From assembly GCA_002708825.1 (NCBI GenBank), contig PAPF01000035.1:80292-144291 (forward strand): DNA of 64,000 nucleotides, in the 5' to 3' direction. This DNA is from Phyllobacteriaceae bacterium (GTDB lineage Bacteria; Pseudomonadota; Alphaproteobacteria; Rhizobiales; Rhizobiaceae). A model generated the notes under the pieces. It was given only the letters and a program-made list of their open reading frames with translations. It ran no database searches and was not told where the DNA came from. Position numbers and translations under genes: made by a program. Below are positions 36,526-44,643 of this stretch, one piece after another (the first letter of the stretch is position 1; every line of letters starts with the position of its first letter).

Positions 36526-37239
36526 ATGGATCGGTGGCCGGAGGGCCGGAATGCGGGACAACATGCAGGGTGGACTGCCGGGATGGCGGGCGGCGCTGCG
36601 CTTCTCGTTCTGGTGGCCGCGCTCGTGTCGCTGGGCCTGACGGCCGGTATCGACGGCTGGATCCTGGAGAGCCTGCGCTCGGCCGACGATCTCTCCGACG
36701 CGCTCGGCCCCGTCTGGTTCGAGAATACCGTGCGCGCGTTCACCGCGCTGGGCGGGTATCCGGTCATCGTCTTCGCCGTGCTCAATGCCGTCGTCATCCT
36801 TGCCCTGTCGGGCGAACGGCGGGCTGCCATTCTGGTAATAATCTCGGTGGCCGGTGCCTCTGCGCTGAGTTCGGGCCTTAAACAGGTGTTCGAGCGCCAG
36901 CGCCCGGATATCGTCGCGCATCTCGATCCGACCATCGTTCCCGTCAGCTTTCCCAGTTCGCATGCCACCGTGTCGCTCGTCGCCTGGTTGACCCTTGCCC
37001 TGGTGCTGGCGCGCCACGTGAGCGTTCCGGCGGTGCGCACATATCTCATCGCAGCCGCTATCGTGCTTGCCATGCTCGTCGGGCTCAGCCGCATCTATCT
37101 CGGTGTCCACTGGCCAAGCGACGTTGTGGCCGGTTGGGCGCTGGGGCTTGCATGGGTGTCGCTGGTCTTTGGCTACGATGCCCGGATGCGCGCCCGTCCG
37201 CAGCCGGCACGTGGTACGGATGAAAGGCGCCGGTCATGA
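36526..37239 (+). CDS. PAP2 superfamily membrane phosphatase
   Basis: An integral membrane acid phosphatase that probably acts on lipid phosphates such as undecaprenyl pyrophosphate or phosphatidic acid. The 237-residue product has about six hydrophobic segments and all three PAP2 motifs: KQVFERQRP, FPSSHAT and SRIYLGVHWPSDVVAG. GGAG 8 bases upstream favours the ATG at 36526; one at 36514 is also in frame. Its stop overlaps the next gene by four bases. Confidence 0.88.
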   Translation: MDRWPEGRNAGQHAGWTAGMAGGAALLVLVAALVSLGLTAGIDGWILESLRSADDLSDALGPVWFENTVRAFTALGGYPVIVFAVLNAVVILALSGERRAAILVIISVAGASALSSGLKQVFERQRPDIVAHLDPTIVPVSFPSSHATVSLVAWLTLALVLARHVSVPAVRTYLIAAAIVLAMLVGLSRIYLGVHWPSDVVAGWALGLAWVSLVFGYDARMRARPQPARGTDERRRS

Positions 37240-38030
37240 ACGCCCGCCCGCGCCAATGGCTTCGCGTTCTGGCCCGCTGGGGTTATGCGGCACGCGGCGT
37301 CGTCTATCTGCTGACGGGAGGCCTGGCGCTCCTGGCAGCGCTCGGCACGGCCGAGGAAACCGGCACCCGCGGCGCCCTGCGCACGCTCATGGCGCAGGAT
37401 TTCGGCCCGCTGCTCCTGATCGTCATCGCGATCGGTCTTGTCTCCCATGCCGCCTGGCGCCTGTCGCAGTCGATCCTCGACGCCGATGATCATGGCCTTG
37501 GGTGGCGTGGCCTTGCCGTTCGGGCCGGCCTGCTGGCAAGCGGGCTGAGCTACGGCGCGCTCGCGCTGTACGCGCTGGGCCTGGCTGGCCTGGCCGGTGC
37601 GGGTTCTGGCGGTGGCGGCAACGATGCCGTCGCGATGCTGGTTGCGCTCACGGGATCGTGGGCCGGCACGATCATCCTGTCGCTGGTCTTCGCCGCCATT
37701 GCTGTCGCCCATGGCTGGAAGGCGTTGACAGCCGGATACACGAAATTCGTCCACCCGCCGGCCCGCTTTGAAAACGCGGTCCACCTTGTCTCGATCGGGG
37801 GGCTGCTCGCGCGCGGTGCCGTTTTCGCCGCCATCGCATTTCTGCTCTGGGCGCGGCGTATCGATTACGGTGCGCGGGACATGCCCGATACCGAAACCGT
37901 GCTGACCTGGACGGAAAACCTGCCTGGCGGCGCCGCCGTGCTGGCAGGGCTCGGGGTGGGACTGATCCTGTTCTGCCTCTACAGCTTCGCCGAGGCGGCA
38001 TGGCGCGAGGTCCGCCTGCCATCAACCTGA
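37236..38030 (+). CDS. DUF1206 family membrane protein
   Basis: A 264-residue integral membrane protein with about six hydrophobic helices and three similar two-helix units, the layout of DUF1206 proteins. The opening LARWGYAARGVVYLLTGGLA and the later LVSIGGLLARGAVFAAIAFL show the repeat. Function is unknown. It starts inside the PAP2 stop codon (ATGA), so the two are probably co-translated, perhaps linked by membrane-lipid function. Confidence 0.82.
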   Translation: MNARPRQWLRVLARWGYAARGVVYLLTGGLALLAALGTAEETGTRGALRTLMAQDFGPLLLIVIAIGLVSHAAWRLSQSILDADDHGLGWRGLAVRAGLLASGLSYGALALYALGLAGLAGAGSGGGGNDAVAMLVALTGSWAGTIILSLVFAAIAVAHGWKALTAGYTKFVHPPARFENAVHLVSIGGLLARGAVFAAIAFLLWARRIDYGARDMPDTETVLTWTENLPGGAAVLAGLGVGLILFCLYSFAEAAWREVRLPST

Positions 38031-38044
38031 GACGGTAGCGCCAT

Positions 38045-38992
38045 TCAGCCCGCCGCCACCCAGTCCGCGATCAGCCGGTGGGCGATGGCGCGCGACGGCG
38101 GGATCGCGGGACGGTCCGGATCGCCCGGTGTCCGGGTCAGCATCTCACGCACCTCGTCGCGGGAGAACCAGCGGCAATCCTCCAGTTCCGTGCGGTCCGG
38201 GTCGATGTCGAAGCTCACTGCCTCTCCATAGCAGCCGATCATCAGGGAATGGGGAAAGGGCCATGGCTGGCTGGCATGATAGGCAACCCGGCCGATGGCG
38301 ATGCCGGATTCCTCCAGCGTCTCGCGGCGCACCGCGTCCTCGATGCTCTCGCCCGGCTCGATGAACCCGGCGAGGCAGGAATACATGCCGGGCGGGAAAT
38401 GCGGGCTGCGGCCCAGCACGCAGCGGTCATTGTCCAGCGCCAGCATGATGGCCACCGGATCGGTGCGCGGAAAGACCTCCGCCTTGCAGCCCGGACAGAC
38501 CCGCTTGACGCCGCCCCCGCCCATGGCGGTTCTCTCGCCGCAGCGGCCGCAGAACCGGTTCGTGGCGTGCCATGCCAGCAGCGCCGCGCCTTGCGCCAGC
38601 GCCGCTTCCGTTTCGCGGGTCAGCAATTGCTGCATGTAGAGCGAGCGGTAATCGATCGCCTTGACCGGGGCGGGCAGCGCTTCCGGATCGAGCGTGGAGG
38701 GAACGGCCAGCACCGGGTGGCCGTCCTCGTGGCCGAGCAGGATCGCGTCAGCCAGCTTCGCACCGAGACCTTGTGCTGTCGCGACATCGTGCAGACCCTG
38801 CATGCCATCGCCGTCGGCCAGCATGTAGAGCCGCCCCGCACGGGCCACGAAAACGCGCGCCAAGGGGTCGTCCAGCGCCTTTTCCACGCAATCGTCGGCC
38901 CGGTGTTCCGACTGGCGGTCGATCCGGTTGCCGGCGAAGCCGACGCGTGTTGAGGGTTCGTCGGCCGGCGCGTCGAAGAACGGAAATGTCAT
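38045..38992 (-). CDS. nudC: NAD(H) diphosphatase / NADH pyrophosphatase NudC
   Basis: NudC hydrolyses NADH, and removes NAD caps from RNA. The 315-residue product has a zinc ribbon (CGRCG from Cys148, and CPGCK), the Nudix box GFIEPGESIEDAVRRETLEE, and the NudC-specific motif SQPWPFPHSLM. AGGA 8 bases upstream supports the ATG at 38992. A run of nine C (minus strand) lies 14-22 bases before the start codon, next to the ribosome-binding site. Confidence 0.94.
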   Translation of the reverse strand: MTFPFFDAPADEPSTRVGFAGNRIDRQSEHRADDCVEKALDDPLARVFVARAGRLYMLADGDGMQGLHDVATAQGLGAKLADAILLGHEDGHPVLAVPSTLDPEALPAPVKAIDYRSLYMQQLLTRETEAALAQGAALLAWHATNRFCGRCGERTAMGGGGVKRVCPGCKAEVFPRTDPVAIMLALDNDRCVLGRSPHFPPGMYSCLAGFIEPGESIEDAVRRETLEESGIAIGRVAYHASQPWPFPHSLMIGCYGEAVSFDIDPDRTELEDCRWFSRDEVREMLTRTPGDPDRPAIPPSRAIAHRLIADWVAAG

Positions 38993-39005
38993 TGGTCGTT
39001 TTCCT

Positions 39006-39014
39006 GGGGGGGGG
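39006..39014 (-). repeat. C9 homopolymer in front of nudC
   Basis: A run of nine G on the plus strand (C on the coding strand) lies between the HIT gene stop and the nudC start. Such tracts can vary in length by slippage. Confidence 0.8.
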
Positions 39015-39042
39015 TGCGGAAGGGGCAGGTGAAGGAGATGTG

Positions 39043-39471
39043 TCAGGCGGCCGAGACGGCCTCCTTGAGGCGCGAGACAAACTGGTGCCGGTCTTCCTTG
39101 CGCCACGGCGTTCGTTCGCCATGGCCCCAGACCGGCCCCGGCCAGTTCGCGTCACCCTCGTTGCGGGCCACGATGTGCCAGTGCAATTGCCGCACGACAT
39201 TGCCGAGCGCCCCGGCATTGATCTTGTCACAGCCGGTCACGCTCTTCAGCGCCGCCGCCACGAGGTTGGTCTCGAAGGTCAGCATGGCCTGGTCGAGCGG
39301 CGTCAGATCGTGCAGTTCCTGGATGTCCGGCCTTTGCGGGATCAGGATGAGCCAGGGCCACCGGCTGTCGTTCATCAGCCGCAATTCGCAAAGGCCGAGC
39401 CAAAGGACCGGAAACGTGTCGGCTTCCAGCCGTCTGTCGAGTTCGAAACCCGCCTTGACCCGTGGCAACAT
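39043..39471 (-). CDS. HIT domain protein
   Basis: A 142-residue histidine-triad-like protein. The signature region is VRQLHWHIVARNEGDANWPG: the last two His of the HxHxH motif are present, but the first is Gln. This QLHWHIVAR form is familiar in an alphaproteobacterial HIT subfamily. Such proteins hydrolyse or transfer nucleotide monophosphates; the substrate is unknown. It is 50 bases upstream of nudC on the same strand. Confidence 0.85.
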   Translation of the reverse strand: MLPRVKAGFELDRRLEADTFPVLWLGLCELRLMNDSRWPWLILIPQRPDIQELHDLTPLDQAMLTFETNLVAAALKSVTGCDKINAGALGNVVRQLHWHIVARNEGDANWPGPVWGHGERTPWRKEDRHQFVSRLKEAVSAA

Positions 39472-39498
39472 TCCCTAGTGTCCGCTCTCTGTTTCATC

Positions 39499-39515
39499 TT
39501 GTCCTGAAAGGACAA
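39499..39515. repeat. Perfect inverted repeat TTGTCCT-3-AGGACAA
   Basis: A 7-bp palindrome with a 3-base centre, 28 bases upstream of the HIT gene and about 110 bases before the SRP RNA. It could be an operator or a hairpin in the HIT leader. Confidence 0.5.
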
Positions 39516-39624
39516 TCCTGACTCAAGTTTTCATTTCTGTCTTGTGATTTTTCGGCTGCCGATGCCGGCCCGCGTTCGAAAACCGCCGCGCGCGGCTTGC
39601 ATTCGGGCCGAAAAGAAACGATAT

Positions 39625-39736
39625 GGGCAGCGGGAGGCTGGTGGTGGACGAGCCACTCGCCAACCGGGTCAGGTCCGGAAGGAAGCAGCCCCAACGAGCC
39701 ATGGCGCGGGTCATCGTGCCAGCCTCCCGCCTATCC
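39625..39736 (+). ncRNA. ffs: Signal recognition particle RNA (4.5S RNA, bacterial small SRP)
   Basis: This is the RNA scaffold that pairs with Ffh to target membrane proteins. The apical domain at 39668-39690 matches the universal core, including GTCAGGTCCGGAAGGAAGC with the GGAA tetraloop. The ends close in a perfect 12-bp stem: GCGGGAGGCTGG (39630-39641) with CCAGCCTCCCGC (39719-39730). The total length of about 110 bases fits the small bacterial SRP RNA. It lies 80 bases upstream of dnaX, its usual position in this group. Exact ends are estimated. Confidence 0.95.
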
Positions 39737-39815
39737 TCATCCCCATGCGGGCATCGGATTGACCGCGCCGCGCCCCCCTGCAAGTATCGCCGGGAACGGA
39801 GACCAGGCCCGAGCC

Positions 39816-41645
39816 ATGAGCGAACAGTCCGGCGGCCAGAAGACACCCTACCGGGTGCTCGCCCGCAAATACCGTCCGCGTGATTTCACCGACCTGATCG
39901 GCCAGGAGCCGATGGTGCGCACCCTGACCAACGCCTTCCATTCGGGCCGCATCGCCCAGGCGTGGATGCTGACCGGCGTGCGCGGCGTGGGCAAGACGAC
40001 GACGGCCCGTATTCTCGCCCGGGCGCTCAATTACGAAACCGATACGGTGGACGCTCCGTCCATCGACCTGTCGGTCCCCGGCCAGCATTGCCAGGCGATC
40101 ATGGAAGGCCGCCATGTCGACGTGATCGAGATGGACGCGGCCTCTCACACCGGTATCGGCGATATCCGCGAGATCATCGAGCAGGTGCGCTACATGCCCT
40201 CGGTGGCGCGCTACAAGGTCTTCATCATCGACGAGGTCCACATGCTGTCGACGGCGGCCTTCAACGGCCTGCTGAAGACGCTGGAGGAGCCCCCGCCGCA
40301 CGTGAAGTTCATCTTCGCCACCACCGAGATCCGCAAGGTGCCGGTCACGGTCCTGTCGCGGTGCCAGCGTTTCGACCTGCGCCGTGTCGACGCCGAGGCG
40401 CTGACCCGTCACCTCGCACGCATCGCCGAACTGGAAGACGTGCAGGTGGAACCTGATGCGCTGGCCATGATGGCGCGCGCCGCGGAAGGCTCGGTGCGCG
40501 ATTCGCTCTCCATCCTCGACCAGGCGATTGCCCACGGCAGCGGTCATGTCACGGCGCAGGCCGTGCGGTCCATGCTGGGCCTTGCCGACAATGCCCGCGT
40601 CATCGACCTGTTTGAAATGCTGATGCGCGGCGACCTGCCCGGTGCGCTGGGCGAATTGAAGGCGCAATATGATGCCGGCGCCGATCCGGCCATCGTGCTG
40701 ACCGACCTGGCCGGTTTCACCCATCTCGTCACGCGGCTGCGCTTCGTCCCCGAAGCCGCCGACGACGCCTCCCTGAGCCAGGACGAGCGCACGCGAGGCC
40801 TCGAATTTTCGCAGAACCTCTCGGTGCGCATACTCTCGCGCGCCTGGCAGATGCTTCTCAAGGGCATTCACGAGGTGCAGGGCGCTGCAAGGCCCTACGC
40901 CGCGGCGGAAATGGTTCTCATCCGCATCGCCCATGCCGCTGACCTGCCGACGCTGGACGATGCCATCCGCGCGATCGGGGAGGGGGGCGGCCAGCAGCCT
41001 TCCATGCCGGCAGCGCCACAGGGCGGCGCAGCGTCCGGCGGCCAGGGTTCGTCCGCATCACGGGGCGCGTCTCCGGCTCCGGCGGTTTCCCGGTCCACCC
41101 AGGCGGCGCAGCCCGTCTCCGGACCCGCGATGCGGCTTGTAGAGAGCCGGCCGGAACCCGTGACGGAAATGCACACCGCCCCGCAGGCCGAGCAGGCCGT
41201 CGACGCCGTGCCGGTGCGCTCGCTGGAGGACATCGTCGCCCTGGCGGATCAGCACCGCGACCTGCGCATCAAGATCGGCGTGCGCAATGGCGTGCGCCTC
41301 GTCTCGCTGACGCCGGGGCACCTGTCGGTCTCGTTGACGGCCAATGCCGACCGCTCCCTGCTGACCGAACTTGCCCAGCGCCTGAAGCTCTGGACCGGGC
41401 GCAACTGGATGGTTTCGCTAAGCCAGGAAGAGGGCGGGCGGACCCTTGCCGAGATCGAGGAGGAAACGCGCGAAACGCTGTTCTCCGATGCCAGCAAGGA
41501 TCCGGCCGTGGCCGCCATCCTGCAGAAATTTCCTGGCGCGAAGGTGATCGATGTGCGCCTGCCCGCCGCGCCGGAAGAACTGCCCGGCGGCGAGGGCATG
41601 CCGGTCGAGGCCTTGCCCGATGACGATGACGACGACATCTTGTGA
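39816..41645 (+). CDS. dnaX: DNA polymerase III subunits gamma/tau
   Basis: DnaX is the clamp-loader ATPase that places the beta clamp (DnaN) on DNA. The 609-residue product has Walker A GVRGVGKTT, Walker B FIIDEVHML, the sensor FATTEIRKVPVTVLSRCQRF, a collar domain to about residue 375, a low-complexity Gly/Ser/Ala/Pro linker (residues about 388-430), and a C-terminal tau domain. The zinc-module cysteines common in other DnaX proteins are largely missing (only the Cys in PGQHCQAI). The ATG at 39816 fits related starts. Confidence 0.93.
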   Translation: MSEQSGGQKTPYRVLARKYRPRDFTDLIGQEPMVRTLTNAFHSGRIAQAWMLTGVRGVGKTTTARILARALNYETDTVDAPSIDLSVPGQHCQAIMEGRHVDVIEMDAASHTGIGDIREIIEQVRYMPSVARYKVFIIDEVHMLSTAAFNGLLKTLEEPPPHVKFIFATTEIRKVPVTVLSRCQRFDLRRVDAEALTRHLARIAELEDVQVEPDALAMMARAAEGSVRDSLSILDQAIAHGSGHVTAQAVRSMLGLADNARVIDLFEMLMRGDLPGALGELKAQYDAGADPAIVLTDLAGFTHLVTRLRFVPEAADDASLSQDERTRGLEFSQNLSVRILSRAWQMLLKGIHEVQGAARPYAAAEMVLIRIAHAADLPTLDDAIRAIGEGGGQQPSMPAAPQGGAASGGQGSSASRGASPAPAVSRSTQAAQPVSGPAMRLVESRPEPVTEMHTAPQAEQAVDAVPVRSLEDIVALADQHRDLRIKIGVRNGVRLVSLTPGHLSVSLTANADRSLLTELAQRLKLWTGRNWMVSLSQEEGGRTLAEIEEETRETLFSDASKDPAVAAILQKFPGAKVIDVRLPAAPEELPGGEGMPVEALPDDDDDDIL

Positions 41646-41672
41646 CATGGACCCGAAAGCGGGAGAGAGACA

Positions 41673-41996
41673 ATGAAAGACCTCATGGGCCTGATGAGCA
41701 AGGCCAAGGAAATGCAGGCCCGGATGCAGGCCTTGCAGGAGGAGATGGCCAACATCACCGCCGACGGCCGGTCCGGTGGCGGGCTGGTGACCGTCACCCT
41801 GTCCGGCAAGGGCGAGATGCGCGGCCTGAAGATCGACCCGTCGCTCTTCAAGGAGGATGACGTCGAGATCCTGGAGGACCTGATCGTCGCGGCCCACAAC
41901 GAGGCCAAGGCCAAGGTTGAACAGGTCATGGCCGAAAAGACGCAGGAACTGACCGCCGGCCTGCCCATTCCGCCCGGCATGAAACTGCCGTTCTGA
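41673..41996 (+). CDS. ybaB: YbaB/EbfC family nucleoid-associated protein
   Basis: A small DNA-binding protein that dimerises and is usually encoded with dnaX and recR. The 107-residue product starts [19 protein letters not shown], a helix, followed by the family segment [20 protein letters not shown] and the C-terminal motif [12 protein letters not shown]. It lies 27 bases after dnaX. recR is not adjacent here but 4.3 kb downstream. Confidence 0.95.
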   Translation: MKDLMGLMSKAKEMQARMQALQEEMANITADGRSGGGLVTVTLSGKGEMRGLKIDPSLFKEDDVEILEDLIVAAHNEAKAKVEQVMAEKTQELTAGLPIPPGMKLPF

Positions 41997-42003
41997 ACCG
42001 GTC

Positions 42004-42036
42004 GGGGTCCTGCGCGTCAGGCCCCTGCCTTTCTTT
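42004..42036 (+). terminator. Probable intrinsic terminator of dnaX-ybaB
   Basis: GGGG-T-CCTG pairs with CAGGCCCC (one bulged T) around a 5-base loop and is followed by the pyrimidine-rich TGCCTTTCTTTCTT. It begins 7 bases after the ybaB stop. Confidence 0.65.
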
Positions 42037-42078
42037 CTTGCCGCCGGGCGAACCTGGCCCCTTCCGGAGGCGTGTGCG

Positions 42079-42963
42079 ATGACGCTCGCGCAGGAAAACC
42101 TGCGTGGCGCGATGCTGATGGTCCTTGCGATGGCCTGCTTCGCCGTCGAGGACATGTTCATCAAGCGCGCTGCCATGGCCTTGCCCGTCGGCGAGGTGCT
42201 GGTTCTTTTCGGACTGGCCGGAATGGCCGGCTTTTCGCTGATCGCCGCCCTGCGCGGCCAGCGGCCCTGGCATCGAGCCATGCTGGGACGGACCCTCATG
42301 CTGAAAGCGGTGTTCGAGGTGATCGGCCGGCTTGGCTACACGCTCGGCATCGCCATGACGCCGCTTTCCAATGCCTCCGCAATCCTCCAGGCCACGCCGC
42401 TGGTCGTGGTGGCCGGCGCCGCCGTGCTGTTCGGTGAAAAGGTCGGCCTGCGCCGCTGGCTGGCGGTCGGCATCGGCTTCCTCGGCGTGCTGATCGTGCT
42501 CAGGCCCGGCATGGAAGGGTTCGTTCCGGCCGCCCTCTGGACGGTGATCGGCATGTTCGGCTTTGCCGGTCGCGACCTTGCCTCCCGCGCCGCGCCGAAG
42601 GTGCTGTCCAATCCGCAACTGGGCGCCCATGGCTTTGCCGCGCTGGCAGTGGCCGGGCTCGTCCTCCTGCCCTTCACCGGCGCGCCGGCCGCCCCCGCGC
42701 CCGGGGCCCTCGGCTTCGTAGCCGCCGCCTCGCTGTTCGGTGTTGCAGCCTACTGGAGCCTGACCGCGGCCATGCGCATGGGCGAGGTCGCCGTGGTGAC
42801 GCCGTTCCGCTACACCCGTCTCCTGTTCGGGATCGCGCTCGGCATTGCCGTTTTCGGCGAAACCTTCGATGGCGCCACGCTGGCCGGTTCGCTGCTGATC
42901 CTGGCGTCGGGACTCTACACGCTCCTGCGCCGCCCGCGGCGCGAGCCCTTCGCGGCAACATGA
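42079..42963 (+). CDS. EamA/DMT family transporter (first)
   Basis: A 294-residue drug/metabolite superfamily transporter with about ten hydrophobic helices in two EamA repeats. The first starts AMLMVLAMACFAVEDMFIKR and includes LGYTLGIAMTPLSNASAILQ; the second includes LTAAMRMGEVAVVTPFRYTR. The substrate cannot be told from sequence. It begins the block that separates ybaB from recR and is convergent with the GNAT gene. Confidence 0.87.
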   Translation: MTLAQENLRGAMLMVLAMACFAVEDMFIKRAAMALPVGEVLVLFGLAGMAGFSLIAALRGQRPWHRAMLGRTLMLKAVFEVIGRLGYTLGIAMTPLSNASAILQATPLVVVAGAAVLFGEKVGLRRWLAVGIGFLGVLIVLRPGMEGFVPAALWTVIGMFGFAGRDLASRAAPKVLSNPQLGAHGFAALAVAGLVLLPFTGAPAAPAPGALGFVAAASLFGVAAYWSLTAAMRMGEVAVVTPFRYTRLLFGIALGIAVFGETFDGATLAGSLLILASGLYTLLRRPRREPFAAT

Positions 42964-42979
42964 AGGACAGTCCTGCCGC

Positions 42980-43483
42980 TCAACCCAGGTCCTTCTCCAT
43001 GAGGACAGCGGGAAAGGCGATGTCGCTGGCGAGCATCACCGAAACCTCCTCCAGCCGGCGGAAGCCGTGACGGGCATAGAATTTTTCCGCCGGACGGGAG
43101 GAAAAGCACATCAGCCGGCGCACGCCCTGCCGCCGGGCTTCCGCCATGCAGGCGGTGAGGATGGCGCCGCCCACGCCGCCGCGCATCAGGTCCGGATGGG
43201 TGGCGAAGTGGCGGATATGGCCGGTGGCGTCCTCGATGCGGCCCGTGCCGGGTGTCGCGACGCTCCAGCCGCCGCAACCGGCCAGTTGTCCGCCGACCGA
43301 TGCGGCGAAGTAGCGCCCCGAATTGAGCAGCGCCGGATCGATGCGCAGCATGGCCGGCAGCGCGTCGGTCAGGATGTCGTCGCTGTACCAGCCGGGATAG
43401 ACGGCGGAATAGCAGGCCTCGATCAGCGCTTCCAGCGCATCCCGGTCATCGGCCGTCGCGCGCCGGATCACGACATCGTTCAT
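42980..43483 (-). CDS. GNAT family N-acetyltransferase
   Basis: A 167-residue acetyltransferase of unknown substrate. It begins MNDVVIRRATADDRDALEAL, and the acetyl-CoA binding region is HFATHPDLMRGGVGGAILTA, followed by CFSSRPAEKFYARHGFRRLE. I prefer the ATG at 43483 with GGGAG 9 bases upstream; an upstream ATG at 43558 adds 25 residues without family similarity. It is on the opposite strand to its neighbours. Confidence 0.86.
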   Translation of the reverse strand: MNDVVIRRATADDRDALEALIEACYSAVYPGWYSDDILTDALPAMLRIDPALLNSGRYFAASVGGQLAGCGGWSVATPGTGRIEDATGHIRHFATHPDLMRGGVGGAILTACMAEARRQGVRRLMCFSSRPAEKFYARHGFRRLEEVSVMLASDIAFPAVLMEKDLG

Positions 43484-43617
43484 TCCCGTTTCTCCCGCCC
43501 TTGCCGGGCTGTTGTTGCAATGGGCATCACGTTTAGCGGTTACGGATTGATTTGCCATCCGCCGGATGGATGAAAAGCGTGACGGCCCGCCTATATGGAC
43601 CCTCGAGCGAGGTGTGA

Positions 43618-44643
43618 ATGCGCGACGTGCTGACCTTCACGGAAAAGGGCATCTATTGCCCCGCAGGGGATTTCTTCATCGATCCCTGGCGGCCGGTGGA
43701 CCGTGCGCTCATCACCCATGGCCACGCCGACCATGCCCGCTTCGGCCATGGCAGCTACCTGTGCACTGAGGCCGCTGCGCCGGTCATCGAGCGCCGTCTC
43801 GGCGTGTCGGCCCGGACCGTTGCCTATGGCGAGAGGCTGAAGATCGGCGATGCCGCCGTCAGCTTTCATCCGGCCGGCCACGTGCCGGGATCGGCGCAGA
43901 TCCGCGTCGAGGCGGGTGGCCAGGTCTGGGTGGTGTCCGGCGACTACAAGGTCGAGGAAGACGGCCTGTCAGAACCCTTCGAGCCGGTCCCATGCCATGC
44001 CTTCATCACCGAATGCACCTTCGGCCTGCCCGTGTTCAACTGGACAAGCCAGGCAGAACTCGCCGCCGAACTGAACGCCTGGTGGCGCGATTGCACGGCT
44101 TCCGGCAAGGTGGCCGTCATCGGCGCCTATTCGCTTGGCAAGGCGCAGCGTGTGCTCAAAAGCCTCGATCTCTCCATCGGTCCCGTCTTCGCCCATGGCG
44201 CCGTGGAGAACATGAACGCGGTGCTGCGCGAACAGGGCGTTGACCTGCCGCCGGCCATGCGTGTCACGCCGGACATGGGCCGCGCCGCCTTTGCCGGGGG
44301 GCTTGTGATCGCACCGCCCTCGGCCATGGACGGTAGCTGGATGCGCCGCTTCGGCCCGGTCTCGCGCGGTTATGCCTCCGGCTGGATGGCGCTGCGCGGC
44401 GTGCGGCGCAGGCGCGCGGCCGATCGCGGCTTCGTGATGAGCGACCATGCCGACTGGAACGGCCTGAACGCCGCCATCGCGGCGACCGGCGCCGAACGCG
44501 TCTTCGTCACCCACGGCTATACCGGGCCGTTCCGCAAGTGGCTGGAATCGCGCGGCTACGACGCCCATGTCGTCTCCACCGAATATGAGGGTGAAAGCCT
44601 CGACACGGCGCCGGCGGGCGAAGACAGCGGGGAAGCCGCATGA
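43618..44643 (+). CDS. Ligase-associated DNA exonuclease (metallo-beta-lactamase fold)
   Basis: The 341-residue product belongs to the beta-CASP-like nuclease family found with ATP-dependent DNA ligases, often annotated as mRNA 3'-end processing factor. Metal ligands are visible in THGHADH (His34, His36, Asp38, His39), the His in AGHVPGSAQ, the Asp of VVSGDYKVE, and the C-terminal FVMSDHADW and FVTHGY. It overlaps the ligase start by four bases (ATGA), so the two are translationally coupled and probably act together in DNA repair. Confidence 0.9.
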   Translation: MRDVLTFTEKGIYCPAGDFFIDPWRPVDRALITHGHADHARFGHGSYLCTEAAAPVIERRLGVSARTVAYGERLKIGDAAVSFHPAGHVPGSAQIRVEAGGQVWVVSGDYKVEEDGLSEPFEPVPCHAFITECTFGLPVFNWTSQAELAAELNAWWRDCTASGKVAVIGAYSLGKAQRVLKSLDLSIGPVFAHGAVENMNAVLREQGVDLPPAMRVTPDMGRAAFAGGLVIAPPSAMDGSWMRRFGPVSRGYASGWMALRGVRRRRAADRGFVMSDHADWNGLNAAIAATGAERVFVTHGYTGPFRKWLESRGYDAHVVSTEYEGESLDTAPAGEDSGEAA

